64,000 nt of DNA from contig BMUX01000007.1 in the NCBI GenBank assembly GCA_014650415.1, positions 311,761 through 375,760 of the forward strand, written 5' to 3'. The notes beneath the pieces were generated by a model that saw only the letters and a list, made by a program, of their open reading frames with translations, did not search any database and was not told where the DNA came from. This document shows, one piece after another, positions 1 to 9,623 of this stretch. Every line of letters begins with the position of its first letter. Position 1 is the first letter of the stretch. The stretch comes from Streptomyces spiroverticillatus. Lineage in GTDB: Bacteria; Actinomycetota; Actinomycetes; Streptomycetales; Streptomycetaceae. A program made the position numbers and the translations under genes.

Positions 1-130
1 GCACGGCGGCTACGGCTACATGACCGAGTACCGGGTCGCCAAGGCCTTCACGGACGGCCGCATCCAGACCATCTACGGCGGCACGACCGAGATCATGAAG
101 GAGATCATCGGCCGGTCCCTGCTGAGCTGA
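1..130 (+). CDS. acyl-CoA dehydrogenase, C-terminal fragment (gene runs in from the left)
   Basis: Only the last 42 codons are present, read from base 2 to the TGA at 128-130. The peptide contains HGGYGYMTEY and, further on, QTIYGGTTEIMKEIIGR. This is the C-terminal signature of flavin-dependent acyl-CoA dehydrogenases, which perform the first oxidation of beta-oxidation and pass electrons to ETF. It lies 45 bases before a thiolase and a FadB-type enzyme on the same strand, so it is probably the first step of the same fatty-acid oxidation unit. The start, flavin-binding region and chain-length specificity are outside the window. Confidence 0.85.
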   Translation, partial: HGGYGYMTEYRVAKAFTDGRIQTIYGGTTEIMKEIIGRSLLS

Positions 131-175
131 TCCAACTCCCTCACCACCGCGCACTTTTCCCGAAAGGCATTCGTC

Positions 176-1390
<1,215 letters not shown>

Positions 1391-1431
1391 ATCTCGTCCC
1401 GCCCCGCCACCCTTTACGGAGAAGCCAGAAC

Positions 1432-3606
1432 ATGAGCGAGTCCACCACCATCCGCTGGGAACAGGACGAGACCGGCGTCGTCACCCTCACCTTCGACGAC
1501 CCCAACCAGTCCGCGAACACCATGAACCAGGCCTTCAAGGACTCCATCGCGGCCGTCGCCGACCGCGCGGAGGCCGAGAAGGACTCCATCCGGGGCATCA
1601 TCTACGCCTCCGCCAAGAAGACCTTCTTCGCTGGCGGCGACCTCAAGGACATGATCCAGGTCGGCCCCGAGCACGCCCAGCAGGCCTTCGACACCGGTAC
1701 GTCCATCAAGGCCGCCCTGCGCAAGATCGAGACCCTCGGCAAGCCCGTCGTCGCCGCCATCAACGGCGCTGCCCTGGGCGGCGGTTACGAGATCGCGCTC
1801 GCCTCGCACCACCGCATCGCCCTCGACGCGCCCGGCTCCAAGATCGGCCTGCCCGAGGTCACGCTCGGCCTGCTTCCGGCGGGCGGCGGCGTCACCCGTA
1901 CCGTACGCCTCATGGGCATCGCCGACGCGCTGCTCAAGGTCCTCCTCCAGGGCACCCAGTACAGCCCGCAGCGCGCCCTCGAAAACGGTCTCGTCCACGA
2001 GGTCGCGGCCACCCCCGAGGAGATGCTCGCCAAGGCCCGCGCCTTCATCGACGCGAACCCCGAGTCGCACCAGCCGTGGGACGTCAAGGGCTACAAGATC
2101 CCCGGCGGCACGCCGTCCAACCCGCGCTTCGCCGCGAACCTCCCGGCGTTCCCCGCGAACCTCAAGAAGCAGACGGGCGGGGCGAATTACCCCGCGCCGC
2201 GCAACATCCTGGCCGCCGCCGTCGAGGGTTCGCAGGTCGACTTCGAGACCGCGCTGACCATCGAGGCCCGCTACTTCACCGAGCTGGTGACGGGCCAGGT
2301 CGCGAAGAACATGATCCAGGCGTTCTTCTTCGACCTCCAGGCCGTCAACTCCGGGGCCAGCCGCCCCAAGGACGTCGAGCGCCGCAAGGTCCGCAAGGTC
2401 GCCGTGCTCGGCGCGGGCATGATGGGCGCGGGCATCGCGTACTCCTGCGCGCGGGCCGGGATCGAGGTCGTCCTCAAGGACGTCTCCCCGGAGGCCGCCG
2501 CCAAGGGCAAGGCGTACAGCGAGAAGCTCCTCGCGAAGGCGCTCGGTCGCGGCCGTACCACCGAGGCCAAGCGCGACGAACTCCTCGCCCGCATCACCCC
2601 GACCGCCGACCCCGCCGATCTCGCGGGCTGCGACGCCGTGATCGAGGCGGTCTTCGAGGACACCGGCCTCAAGCACAAGGTGTTCCAGGAGATACAGGAC
2701 ATCGTCGAGCCCGACGCGCTCCTGTGCTCCAACACCTCCACCCTGCCCATCACGGGCCTGGCGGAAGGTGTGTCGCGCCCGGTCGACTTCATCGGCCTGC
2801 ACTTCTTCTCGCCGGTCGACAAGATGCCGCTGGTCGAGATCATCAAGGGCGAGCGGACCGGCGACGAGGCCCTGGCCCGCGCCTTCGACCTGGTCCGCCA
2901 GATCAAGAAGACGCCGATCGTCGTCAACGACAGCCGCGGCTTCTTCACCTCGCGCGTCATCGGCAACTTCATCAACGAGGGCGTCGCCATGGTCGGCGAG
3001 GGCATCGAGCCCGCGTCGATCGAGCAGGCCGCCGCGCAGGCCGGCTACCCGGCGAAGGTCCTCTCCCTCATGGACGAGCTGACCCTCACCCTGCCGCGCA
3101 AGATCCGCCTGGAGACGAAGAAGGCCGTCGAGGCGGCGGGCGGCACCTGGCCCGGCCACCCCTCCGACGCGGTCATCGACCGGATGGTCGACGAGTTCAA
3201 GCGCCCGGGACGCAGCGGGGGCGGCGGCTTCTACGAGTACGGCGAGGACGGCAGGCGCACCCGCCTGTGGCCGGGTCTGCGCGAGCACTTCACCAAGCCG
3301 GGTACGGAGATCCCCTTCCGCGACATGCAGGAGCGGATGCTCTTCTCCGAGGCCATCGACACGGTCCGCTGCTTCGAGGAGGGCGTGCTCACGACGGTCG
3401 CCGACGCCAACATCGGCTCCATCATGGGCATCGGCTTCCCCGCCTGGACCGGCGGCGTGATCCAGTACATCAACGGTTACGAGGGCGGCCTGCCCGGATT
3501 CGTCGCGCGCGCCCGCGAGCTGGCCGCGGCGTACGGCGAGCGCTTCGAGCCGACGGCGCTGCTGGTCGAGAAGGCGGAGAAGGGCGAGAAGTTCACGGAC
3601 GCGTGA
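1432..3606 (+). CDS. fadB: 3-hydroxyacyl-CoA dehydrogenase / enoyl-CoA hydratase (fatty-acid oxidation multifunctional enzyme)
   Basis: 724 residues in two domains. Residues about 1-220 are a crotonase fold, with the oxyanion-hole region FFAGGDLKD and a GGGYEIALAS loop. From about residue 323 there is an NAD-binding 3-hydroxyacyl-CoA dehydrogenase with VAVLGAGMMGAG, followed by the two C-terminal helical domains. It hydrates 2-enoyl-CoA and oxidises the 3-hydroxyacyl-CoA; the thiolase just upstream completes the cycle. The ATG at 1432 is chosen because GGAG lies upstream and the crotonase domain starts soon after. The open frame extends back to 1342, but that part overlaps the thiolase and has no family sequence. 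A strong hairpin follows the stop. Confidence 0.95.
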   Translation: MSESTTIRWEQDETGVVTLTFDDPNQSANTMNQAFKDSIAAVADRAEAEKDSIRGIIYASAKKTFFAGGDLKDMIQVGPEHAQQAFDTGTSIKAALRKIETLGKPVVAAINGAALGGGYEIALASHHRIALDAPGSKIGLPEVTLGLLPAGGGVTRTVRLMGIADALLKVLLQGTQYSPQRALENGLVHEVAATPEEMLAKARAFIDANPESHQPWDVKGYKIPGGTPSNPRFAANLPAFPANLKKQTGGANYPAPRNILAAAVEGSQVDFETALTIEARYFTELVTGQVAKNMIQAFFFDLQAVNSGASRPKDVERRKVRKVAVLGAGMMGAGIAYSCARAGIEVVLKDVSPEAAAKGKAYSEKLLAKALGRGRTTEAKRDELLARITPTADPADLAGCDAVIEAVFEDTGLKHKVFQEIQDIVEPDALLCSNTSTLPITGLAEGVSRPVDFIGLHFFSPVDKMPLVEIIKGERTGDEALARAFDLVRQIKKTPIVVNDSRGFFTSRVIGNFINEGVAMVGEGIEPASIEQAAAQAGYPAKVLSLMDELTLTLPRKIRLETKKAVEAAGGTWPGHPSDAVIDRMVDEFKRPGRSGGGGFYEYGEDGRRTRLWPGLREHFTKPGTEIPFRDMQERMLFSEAIDTVRCFEEGVLTTVADANIGSIMGIGFPAWTGGVIQYINGYEGGLPGFVARARELAAAYGERFEPTALLVEKAEKGEKFTDA

Positions 3607-3633
3607 GCGGTTTCCGGGCGACGGGAGCGTGAT

Positions 3634-3669
3634 GCGGCGCCGGGAGGGGGCACCCCCTTCCGGCGCCGC
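3634..3669. terminator. bidirectional hairpin terminator between fadB and the merR-type gene
   Basis: The arms GCGGCGCCGGGAGGGGG and CCCCCTTCCGGCGCCGC pair over 17 positions with one G-T wobble and only CA between them. A second small hairpin (CCTGCCC/GGGCAGG) follows at about 3673-3691. The element sits in the 101-base gap between two convergent genes, so it can stop transcription from both sides. There is no U-tract, as is common in Streptomyces. Confidence 0.7.
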
Positions 3670-3707
3670 TGACCTGCCCCGTGCGGGCAGGGCGGGGCGG
3701 CCGGTTC

Positions 3708-4448
3708 CTAGCGCTCCTTGTCCACGAACGCCGCCCGCAGCTCCTCCTTCAGCGACCGCTGGAAGGCCGTGACCAGGGCCTGGAGCACCATCGGCTGCAT
3801 GTGCGCGGACAGCGACTTCATCGCCTCCACGTGCTCCGGGTCCGACTCGCGCTCCCGGTAGGGGCTCCACACCTCGTCGCGGAACAGGCGGGTCAGCTCG
3901 CGGGCGGCCGACCGGGTGTGCTCCATCAGGATCGTGCGGGCCGCGAGGATCGTCTCGTGCGCGATCGGTACGCCCAGCAACTGCACGCCGAGCGCCAGCA
4001 GCCCCGGATCCACCCGGAAGGTGTCCGGGTCCTCGGCGCGCTCCAGCACGCTCATCGCGGCCAGCCGGTCGAGGTCCGTGTCCGACAGCGGACCGCCCGC
4101 CCGGCGCTCCAGCTCCGCCCGGGTGGCCAGCTCCGCCGAGTCCGGGGACCAGGAGGCGACCACCGCGCGGTGGATGGCGAGGTCGTGCGCGCTCAGGTCC
4201 GGAGGGAGCTGCTCCAGATAGCGCTCGATGGCGGACAGGGTCATGCCATGGTGCTGGAGTTCCTCGATGAGCGCGAGGCGGGAGAGGTGCTCGGGGCCGT
4301 AGTGGCCGACCCGGCGGGGGCCGATCACCGGGGGAGGGAGGAGGCCCTTGGTGCTGTAGAAGCGGATGGTGCGGACGGTGACGCCGGCCCGTGCGGCCAG
4401 TTCGTCGACCGTGAGCGTCGGCTCCCCGGTACCGGTGGTCGTCGTCAT
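3708..4448 (-). CDS. MerR-family transcriptional regulator
   Basis: 246 residues. Residues about 12-80 are a MerR winged-helix DNA-binding domain: TVDELAARAGVTVRTIRFYS, then a second helix segment with VGHYGPEHLSRL. The remaining 160 residues are an alpha-helical effector or dimerisation region with no metal-binding cysteine cluster, so an organic ligand is more likely than a metal. The ATG at 4448 places the HTH near the N-terminus, as is normal for MerR. The open frame continues upstream, but only into the promoter region. The gene is divergent from an acyl-CoA ligase across 142 bases holding a long dyad, which suggests control of lipid activation. The ligand is unknown. Confidence 0.85.
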   Translation of the reverse strand: MTTTTGTGEPTLTVDELAARAGVTVRTIRFYSTKGLLPPPVIGPRRVGHYGPEHLSRLALIEELQHHGMTLSAIERYLEQLPPDLSAHDLAIHRAVVASWSPDSAELATRAELERRAGGPLSDTDLDRLAAMSVLERAEDPDTFRVDPGLLALGVQLLGVPIAHETILAARTILMEHTRSAARELTRLFRDEVWSPYRERESDPEHVEAMKSLSAHMQPMVLQALVTAFQRSLKEELRAAFVDKER

Positions 4449-4505
4449 GCGGCTGCCCCGTTCCTGTGCTGATCCCCTGGCGGATTCCCCTGTCGGGAGT
4501 CGGTG

Positions 4506-4533
4506 CAACAGTATTGCTGTCTCACTACTGTTG
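4506..4533. promoter_or_regulatory. candidate operator of the MerR regulator (8-base dyad)
   Basis: CAACAGTA at 4506-4513 and TACTGTTG at 4526-4533 are exact inverted repeats separated by 12 bases. The dyad lies in the divergent promoter region between the merR-type gene and the acyl-CoA ligase gene. MerR proteins classically bind dyads of this size inside the promoter of the gene they control. Binding is inferred from position and symmetry only. Confidence 0.5.
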
Positions 4534-4590
4534 TGAAAGCCTCCCCTGCACGTTCTGGTAATGCCCAGTCGCTGACGACACGAGGCGGTC

Positions 4591-6399
4591 ATGACCACGA
4601 TCCTGCGCCTTCCCGCCGAACCGGCAGAACTCACCCTTCCCGCCCTGCTCCTGCGCAACACCGAGGACCACGGCGACCTCCCGGCCCTGTCCTGGCGCAC
4701 CCCAGACGGCGGCTGGACCACGCTCACCTGGCGCGAGGTGCGACGGAAGGCCGCCGTCCTGGCCGCCGGGTACGCGGCGCTCGGGGTGCGGCGGGGCGAG
4801 CAGGTGCTCATGATGATGGGCAACCGTCCCGAGCACTGGCTGAGCGACCTCGCGCTCACCCACCTCGGTGCGATCCCCGTCTCGGTGTACGGAACGGCCG
4901 CCGCCGAACAGGTCGCGCACATCGTCCGGCACAGCGGGGCCCGCTTCGCGATCGTCGAGGGTGCGGGTGAACTCCCGCGCTGGGAGCCCCTGTTGACGGA
5001 CACCTCGAACCGCCTGGAGAAGCTCGTGGTGGCCGAGCCCGCCGAGGCGGGCCCGCACCGCACCTACGGCTCGCTGCACGCCTCCGGCGGACGCCTCCAC
5101 CAGCCCGACGCCTTCGAGAAGACCTGGCGGGAGACCCGCGCCGAGGACGTCCTCACCGTCGTCTACACCTCCGGCACCACCGGCGACCCCAAGGCCGTAC
5201 CCATCACCCACCGCATGGTGGTGAGCAACGCGCTCTCCCTCGACAAGGTCGTCGCCCTGCCCGACCACGTCGAGCACATCTGCTACCTCCCCTTCGCGCA
5301 CATCGCCGAGCGCATGCTCGGTATCTACCTCCCGGTGTTCCGCGCCTCGCACGTCCACCTGTGCGCGGATGTCTCTCAAGTCGCCGCCACGGCACGGGAG
5401 TTGCACCCGGCGCAGTTCTTCGGCGTGCCGAGGGTGTGGGAGAAGATGGCGGCAGGTGTACGGGCCGCGCTCGCCGGACTTCCCGTGGAGCAGCGGGCCG
5501 CGATCGAGCGGATGGGGGAGACCACCCGTGCCCACATCGCCGCCCGCGAACGCGGCGAGGTTCCGTCGCCGGAGCTGGAGACCGCGCACACGGAGGCCAA
5601 GAAGGGCCTCGCGCCGCTGCTGGCGCTCGCGGGCTTCGACCGGCTGGTGTGGACGGCGAGCGCTTCCGCGCCGATGCCGCTCGAAGTCACCCGGTTCTGG
5701 GCGGGGTTGGGCATCACGATCATGGATGCGTGGGGGCTGACGGAGACCGTAGGTGTGTGCACCGCCAACAGCCCGACGGACGGCTTCCGGCTCGGTTCGG
5801 TGGGCCGCCCGCTCGACGGCCTGGAACTCAAGGTCGCCGAGGACGGCGAGATCCTGGCGCGCGGTGAGACCGTCTTCCGGGGCTATCTGCGGGCGGACGG
5901 CACCCTGGAGGAGGCCCTCGACGCGGACGGCTGGTTCGCGACCGGCGACATCGGGCGGATCGACGACGACGGCTTCCTCTGGCTCACCGACCGCAAGAAG
6001 GAAATGATCGTCACCTCGACGGGCAAGAACGTCTCCCCGGCCCTCGTCGAGAACACCCTCAAGGAACACCCCCTGATCGGCCAGGCCCTGGTCCACGGCG
6101 ACGGGAAGTCGTACGTGGTGGCGCTGCTGGTGCCGGACGCGGAGGTCCTTCCGGCCTGGGCGGCGGCACAGGGCATCGAGGGCCCGGTGACGGCCGGCCA
6201 TCCTGCGGTACGGGAGGAGATCGCGCGGGCGGTTCAGGCGGCCAACGCACGCCTGAACCGTACCGAGCAGGTGAAGCGGTACCGAGTGCTGGCCGACGAA
6301 TGGGGGCCGGAGACGGGGGAGTTGACCCCGTCGCTGAAGCTGCGGCGCAGGGCGATCAGGGAGAAGTACGGGGCGGAGATCGAGGCGCTGTACGGGTGA
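4591..6399 (+). CDS. long-chain fatty-acid-CoA ligase / AMP-dependent synthetase
   Basis: 602 residues of the ANL adenylate-forming superfamily. The ATP/AMP signature YTSGTTGDPKAVPITH lies near residue 192. Motif WGLTETVGVC is in the middle, and the hinge region has GWFATGDIGRIDDDGF followed by LTDRKKEMIVTSTGKN near the C-terminus. The internal GKN loop and overall length resemble long-chain FadD15-type ligases, which activate fatty acids to acyl-CoA with ATP. The ATG at 4591 directly precedes family-like sequence. It is transcribed away from the MerR gene and shares its promoter region, so it is likely the regulated target. It would feed the beta-oxidation genes next door. Confidence 0.92.
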   Translation: MTTILRLPAEPAELTLPALLLRNTEDHGDLPALSWRTPDGGWTTLTWREVRRKAAVLAAGYAALGVRRGEQVLMMMGNRPEHWLSDLALTHLGAIPVSVYGTAAAEQVAHIVRHSGARFAIVEGAGELPRWEPLLTDTSNRLEKLVVAEPAEAGPHRTYGSLHASGGRLHQPDAFEKTWRETRAEDVLTVVYTSGTTGDPKAVPITHRMVVSNALSLDKVVALPDHVEHICYLPFAHIAERMLGIYLPVFRASHVHLCADVSQVAATARELHPAQFFGVPRVWEKMAAGVRAALAGLPVEQRAAIERMGETTRAHIAARERGEVPSPELETAHTEAKKGLAPLLALAGFDRLVWTASASAPMPLEVTRFWAGLGITIMDAWGLTETVGVCTANSPTDGFRLGSVGRPLDGLELKVAEDGEILARGETVFRGYLRADGTLEEALDADGWFATGDIGRIDDDGFLWLTDRKKEMIVTSTGKNVSPALVENTLKEHPLIGQALVHGDGKSYVVALLVPDAEVLPAWAAAQGIEGPVTAGHPAVREEIARAVQAANARLNRTEQVKRYRVLADEWGPETGELTPSLKLRRRAIREKYGAEIEALYG

Positions 6400-6414
6400 G
6401 CGGGGGCGGGCGCG

Positions 6415-6467
6415 GGGGCGGCCACGGGTAAGGGCTGCGGGCGTGAGCCGCGGGTGTGGGCCGCCCC
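6415..6467. terminator. possible hairpin terminator between convergent genes
   Basis: GGGGCGGCC at 6415-6423 is an exact inverted repeat of GGCCGCCCC at 6459-6467, the latter followed by TTT. The loop is long (35 bases) but contains smaller complementary segments, so the fold could be branched. It lies in the 90-base gap between the acyl-CoA ligase and the convergent hydrolase gene. Confidence 0.4.
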
Positions 6468-6489
6468 TTTCCGCCGGAGCGGCCTTCCG

Positions 6490-7104
6490 CTAGAGCGGCG
6501 CGTTCTCGTCCGCCGGGAACGGGGCGCCGTGCCCCGGCACGATCACGTCCGCCAGGGCCAGGACCCGCTGCCGGGACCGGCGCAACTGCTCCTGGTCGGG
6601 GGCGACCGGGTCGACGACCGGCCCGTTGGGCCGCCACCACAGGTCGCCCGCGAACGCCACCACGCCGGATTCCGTCCCCGCGAGGAGGGTGATGTCCTCC
6701 GCGCTGTGGCCCGGGGTGTGGAGCAGGCGCAGCGAGGGGGTGAGTTCGTGGCCCTCCGCATCGCGGTCCGTCCACTGGTTGCCGTCGTACACGGCCTTGT
6801 GGTCGTGCACGCGGGCGCCCGGGAAGACGCCCACGTTGAGGATGTTGTCCGGGTGGTGGTGGCTGAGGATCACGTCCGTGATGTCGTCCGGGCCGAGCCC
6901 GAGGGCGGCCAGGGGGCCCAGGATGCTGTCCCGGTCCGGCACCATGCCCGGGTCGAAGATCAGGTGCCGGTCGCCGTCGGTGACGTACGAGACGGTGGCG
7001 GCGACTCCGGGGCCGGTGGAGAGGGTGTAGCCGGTGTGCAGGACGGTGTAGGAGGCGGTGCGGGCGAGGGGGGCTTCGGTCTGTGCTGCGGTCGTTGTCG
7101 TCAT
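6490..7104 (-). CDS. metallo-beta-lactamase-fold hydrolase
   Basis: 204 residues. The metal-binding core is present: SHHHPDN corresponds to the HxHxD motif, HTPGHSAEDI carries the next histidine, AGDLWW the bridging Asp, and VPGHGAPFP the last histidine. The usual final histidine of HxHxDH is Asn here, as in some MBLAC1-like members. Such proteins hydrolyse thioesters, lactones or phosphoesters; the substrate is unknown. The start is ATG 7104, but an ATG four codons upstream (7116) is equally possible. The gene is divergent from a GlxA-type regulator, which may control it. No signal peptide is seen, so it should be cytoplasmic. Confidence 0.8.
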   Translation of the reverse strand: MTTTTAAQTEAPLARTASYTVLHTGYTLSTGPGVAATVSYVTDGDRHLIFDPGMVPDRDSILGPLAALGLGPDDITDVILSHHHPDNILNVGVFPGARVHDHKAVYDGNQWTDRDAEGHELTPSLRLLHTPGHSAEDITLLAGTESGVVAFAGDLWWRPNGPVVDPVAPDQEQLRRSRQRVLALADVIVPGHGAPFPADENAPL

Positions 7105-7150
7105 GGCTGCAAGCATTCCGGGGCGGGGGAGGGCGTACGAGTGGCCCTTC

Positions 7151-7177
7151 TGCCAGCGATCGCGGGAATCGTGCCAG
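7151..7177. promoter_or_regulatory. TGCCAG direct repeats, candidate AraC-type operator
   Basis: TGCCAG occurs at 7151-7156 and again at 7172-7177. The 21-base period puts both copies on one face of the helix. They lie in the 84-base divergent gap just before the GlxA/AraC-type gene. AraC proteins usually bind direct repeats with this spacing. The assignment rests on pattern and position only. Confidence 0.35.
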
Positions 7178-7188
7178 ACTGAGGAGCC

Positions 7189-8181
7189 ATGGAGGCTCAA
7201 GAGGTGGAATCGGGCGGGGTGTTGGGCCCTTTCCTGCGGATTGCGGCGTATGCGCCGCCCGGGGTCGGCATGCTCGCCGTGGGTCTGGTGGCGGAGGTCT
7301 TCGACCCGCGGCCCGGGCTGCCGGCCTTCGACTTCGCGCTGTGCACGGAGCGGCCGGGCCAGGTGCGGACCGACATCGGGGTGCCGGTCGCGGTCGGGGA
7401 GGGGCTGGACCGGATCGCCACGGCCGACCTGGTGCTGGCCCTGCCCTGGGCGGACTTCCGTACTCCACCGTCGGCGGCGGTACTGGACGCCTTCGCGGCG
7501 GCGCACGCGCGCGGTGCGGTGGTCGCCGCGCACTGCGTAGGGGTCTTCGCGCTGGCGGCGGCGGGGCTGCTGGAGGGGCGCCGGGCCACGACGCACTGGC
7601 GGTTCGCGGAACTGCTGGCGGGGCGCTATCCCGGGGTGCGGGTGGCGGCGGACGATCTGTACGTCGACGAGGGGCCGGTGGTCACGGGCGCGGGGGCGGC
7701 CGCCGGATTCGACCTGTGCCTGCACCTGGTGCGGCGGGAGCACGGGGCGGCCGTCGCCAACGCGGTCGCCCGCGACCTGGTGCTGCCGTCCCACCGGGAA
7801 GGCGGGCAGTCCCAGTACCTGGCGGCCCCCGTTCCGGAGGAGTGCGCGGACGACCGGCTGGCCGACGTGCTGGAGTGGGCGCGTGGGAACCTCCACGAGC
7901 CCTTGTCCGTGGCGGACCTGGCGGGTCGGGCGCTGATGAGCAGGCGCTCCTTCGCGCGGAGGTTCGCGGCGGCGACGGGCACGACGCCGCATGCGTGGCT
8001 GGTGGGGCTGCGGTTGAGCGCGGCGGAGGAACTGCTGGAGACGACGGACCTGCCGGTGGAGGAGATCGCGAGGCGGGTGGGGTACGGGAGTGCGGCGGTG
8101 CTGCGGGAGCAGTTCGTGAGGCGGAGGGGGGTGCCGCCGAGGTCCTACCGGAGGTCGTTTGCGAGGGGGGTGGGGGTGTAG
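7189..8181 (+). CDS. GlxA-type transcriptional regulator (DJ-1/PfpI domain + AraC HTH)
   Basis: 330 residues, the normal length for this family. Residues about 15-190 form a DJ-1/PfpI (class I glutamine amidotransferase-like) sensor domain, with the nucleophile-elbow cysteine in AAHCVGVFALAAAGLLEG and the family segment RRATTHWRF. Residues about 225-325 are an AraC-type double HTH: LSVADLAGRALMSRRSFARR, then IARRVGYGSAAVLREQF. The ATG at 7189 follows GAGGAG. The sensor domain probably binds a metabolite rather than acting as an enzyme. The gene is divergent from the metallo-hydrolase and probably regulates it or itself. Confidence 0.88.
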   Translation: MEAQEVESGGVLGPFLRIAAYAPPGVGMLAVGLVAEVFDPRPGLPAFDFALCTERPGQVRTDIGVPVAVGEGLDRIATADLVLALPWADFRTPPSAAVLDAFAAAHARGAVVAAHCVGVFALAAAGLLEGRRATTHWRFAELLAGRYPGVRVAADDLYVDEGPVVTGAGAAAGFDLCLHLVRREHGAAVANAVARDLVLPSHREGGQSQYLAAPVPEECADDRLADVLEWARGNLHEPLSVADLAGRALMSRRSFARRFAAATGTTPHAWLVGLRLSAAEELLETTDLPVEEIARRVGYGSAAVLREQFVRRRGVPPRSYRRSFARGVGV

Positions 8182-8220
8182 GGGGCGGGCCCTCGGGCCG
8201 GGGTGGGGAGGTCTCGGTTG

Positions 8221-8280
8221 CGTGCGGGTGTGTTGTGGCTGGGCGCGCAGTTCCCCGCACCCCTGAAGGGGCTGCTTCGC
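8221..8280 (+). repeat. Streptomyces intergenic repeat, copy 1 (GCGCAGTTCCCCGC type)
   Basis: This stretch contains GTGTTGTGGCTGGGCGCGCA, then GTTCCCCGCACCCCTGAAGG. Related copies occur at about 26955-27010 in the same orientation and 28885-28951 in reverse orientation. Such sequences are abundant between genes in Streptomyces. Here it fills the gap between the GlxA-type gene and the convergent oxidoreductase and may act as a hairpin terminator. Confidence 0.65.
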
Positions 8281-8341
8281 AGCGCCCTGCCCCCGGGCCC
8301 GCTCAACCTGGGTTCCCGCCCACCCCGGCTCGGCCCGCCCC

Positions 8342-9535
8342 TCACCCCGCCCTGCGCAGGCCCTGCTGCCCCCGCAGGGCACGGACTGCGCCTTTGCCCG
8401 CCTCCAGGCCGCTCAGCATCGCGATTTCGCCGCGCATCCCCGGTGCCGCCACCATGTCGCCCGCCAGGAAGACGCCGTCGCCCCGGTCGATCGGCGGGCG
8501 GTCGCGCCAGGTGCGGCCGGGGAGGTCCAGGGCGCCCGTGCGGCCCTTCGCCGTGGCCGTGCGGCTCCACGTCGTGCGGTTGCGCCAGCCGGGTACGGTC
8601 AGGTCGGCCAGTGCCTCCAGCCGCGTGCGGGCCGAGGCCAGGGGCTCGCCGTCCCGTACCGGCATGTCCAGTTGGAACAGTGACTCGCCCCGTGGCGCGA
8701 TCGTCGGGTCCTGCATCGAGTACGACTCGTGGAACCCGCCCCCGTCCAGGTCGAACGCGATGAACCGGTCCCGCCGGTCCGAGCGCACCGCCAGGTCCAG
8801 CAGCACGCAGTGGCCGCTCTCCCCGGTGAGGGTCGGGTCGCCCAACAGGCGCTGTGCGGAGGCGAGTTCGGTGGCGACGATCACCGGGCGGTCCGTGGGG
8901 AGTTCCGTCACCCGCTCGCCGAGGTGCACCCGTACACCCAGCTCCCGGGCCCGTGCCTCCATCCGGTCCAGCACCGCCTGCCAGCCGCCCACCACCCACC
9001 GCACCGTCGGGACCGACGGCGCGAACACCCGGCGGAACAGTTCCCACACGAAGGCCGCCGACAGCCGGCCCGTGTCCGCGTCGTACGTCACCACCGAGAT
9101 CGCCCGTGCCGCCGCCCGCGCCGTCTCCTCCCCGTACCGGTCCGACGCCCACTCGTGGAAGGTCAGGTCCACCGGTGCGGTCGCGGGCCTGCCCGGCAGC
9201 ATCATCCGCAGCAGTCCGGCGGGCGGCATCGCCCGCAGCCTTCCGTCCCGTACGAAGCTCAGCTTCAGGTCCCGCAGCGGCGGCCGGCCGAGCCTGCCCA
9301 CCAGGTCCCGCTCCACCAGCCAGTCCCAGTGCGGCAGATCCGCGTAGAAGACGTGCGCCCCCTCGTGCGCCACGTACGGCGCCGGAGTCGCCCGGCCCCG
9401 CCCGCCCAGCGAGCCGTGGGCCTCGTACAGGTCCACGCCCGCCCCCGACTCCGCGACGGTGATCGCCGCCACCAGACCGGCGATCCCGCCTCCGATGATG
9501 GTCACGTTGCCGTTCGCAGCGTTTATTGCGTTCAT
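8342..9535 (-). CDS. FAD-dependent oxidoreductase (flavin amine oxidase / phytoene desaturase-like fold)
   Basis: 397 residues. The dinucleotide-binding motif VTIIGGGIAGLVAAITVAES begins at residue 11, followed by a GSLGGRG segment typical of amine oxidase and carotenoid desaturase relatives. The C-terminus has the second FAD-contact region, GDGVFLAGDMVAAPGMRGE. The ATG at 9535 is chosen because GGAGGAGG lies 7 bases upstream on the coding strand, an excellent ribosome site. It is downstream of the two-component regulator genes on the same strand, with an 88-base gap. The substrate is unknown; no signal peptide or membrane segment is seen. Confidence 0.8.
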   Translation of the reverse strand: MNAINAANGNVTIIGGGIAGLVAAITVAESGAGVDLYEAHGSLGGRGRATPAPYVAHEGAHVFYADLPHWDWLVERDLVGRLGRPPLRDLKLSFVRDGRLRAMPPAGLLRMMLPGRPATAPVDLTFHEWASDRYGEETARAAARAISVVTYDADTGRLSAAFVWELFRRVFAPSVPTVRWVVGGWQAVLDRMEARARELGVRVHLGERVTELPTDRPVIVATELASAQRLLGDPTLTGESGHCVLLDLAVRSDRRDRFIAFDLDGGGFHESYSMQDPTIAPRGESLFQLDMPVRDGEPLASARTRLEALADLTVPGWRNRTTWSRTATAKGRTGALDLPGRTWRDRPPIDRGDGVFLAGDMVAAPGMRGEIAMLSGLEAGKGAVRALRGQQGLRRAG

Positions 9536-9623
9536 CGCGAGCCTCCTCCGCAGGGGCTCCGTGCCCCTTCGACCACTGGACGAACGGCACCCGCACGGAT
9601 GTGACATCGCGAGGGAATCCGGG

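Noticed and set aside
1414..3870. An 818-codon open frame on the minus strand opposite fadB
   Set aside because: It is the antisense shadow of a strongly conserved gene in GC-rich DNA; its translation has no family motifs and biased low-complexity composition.
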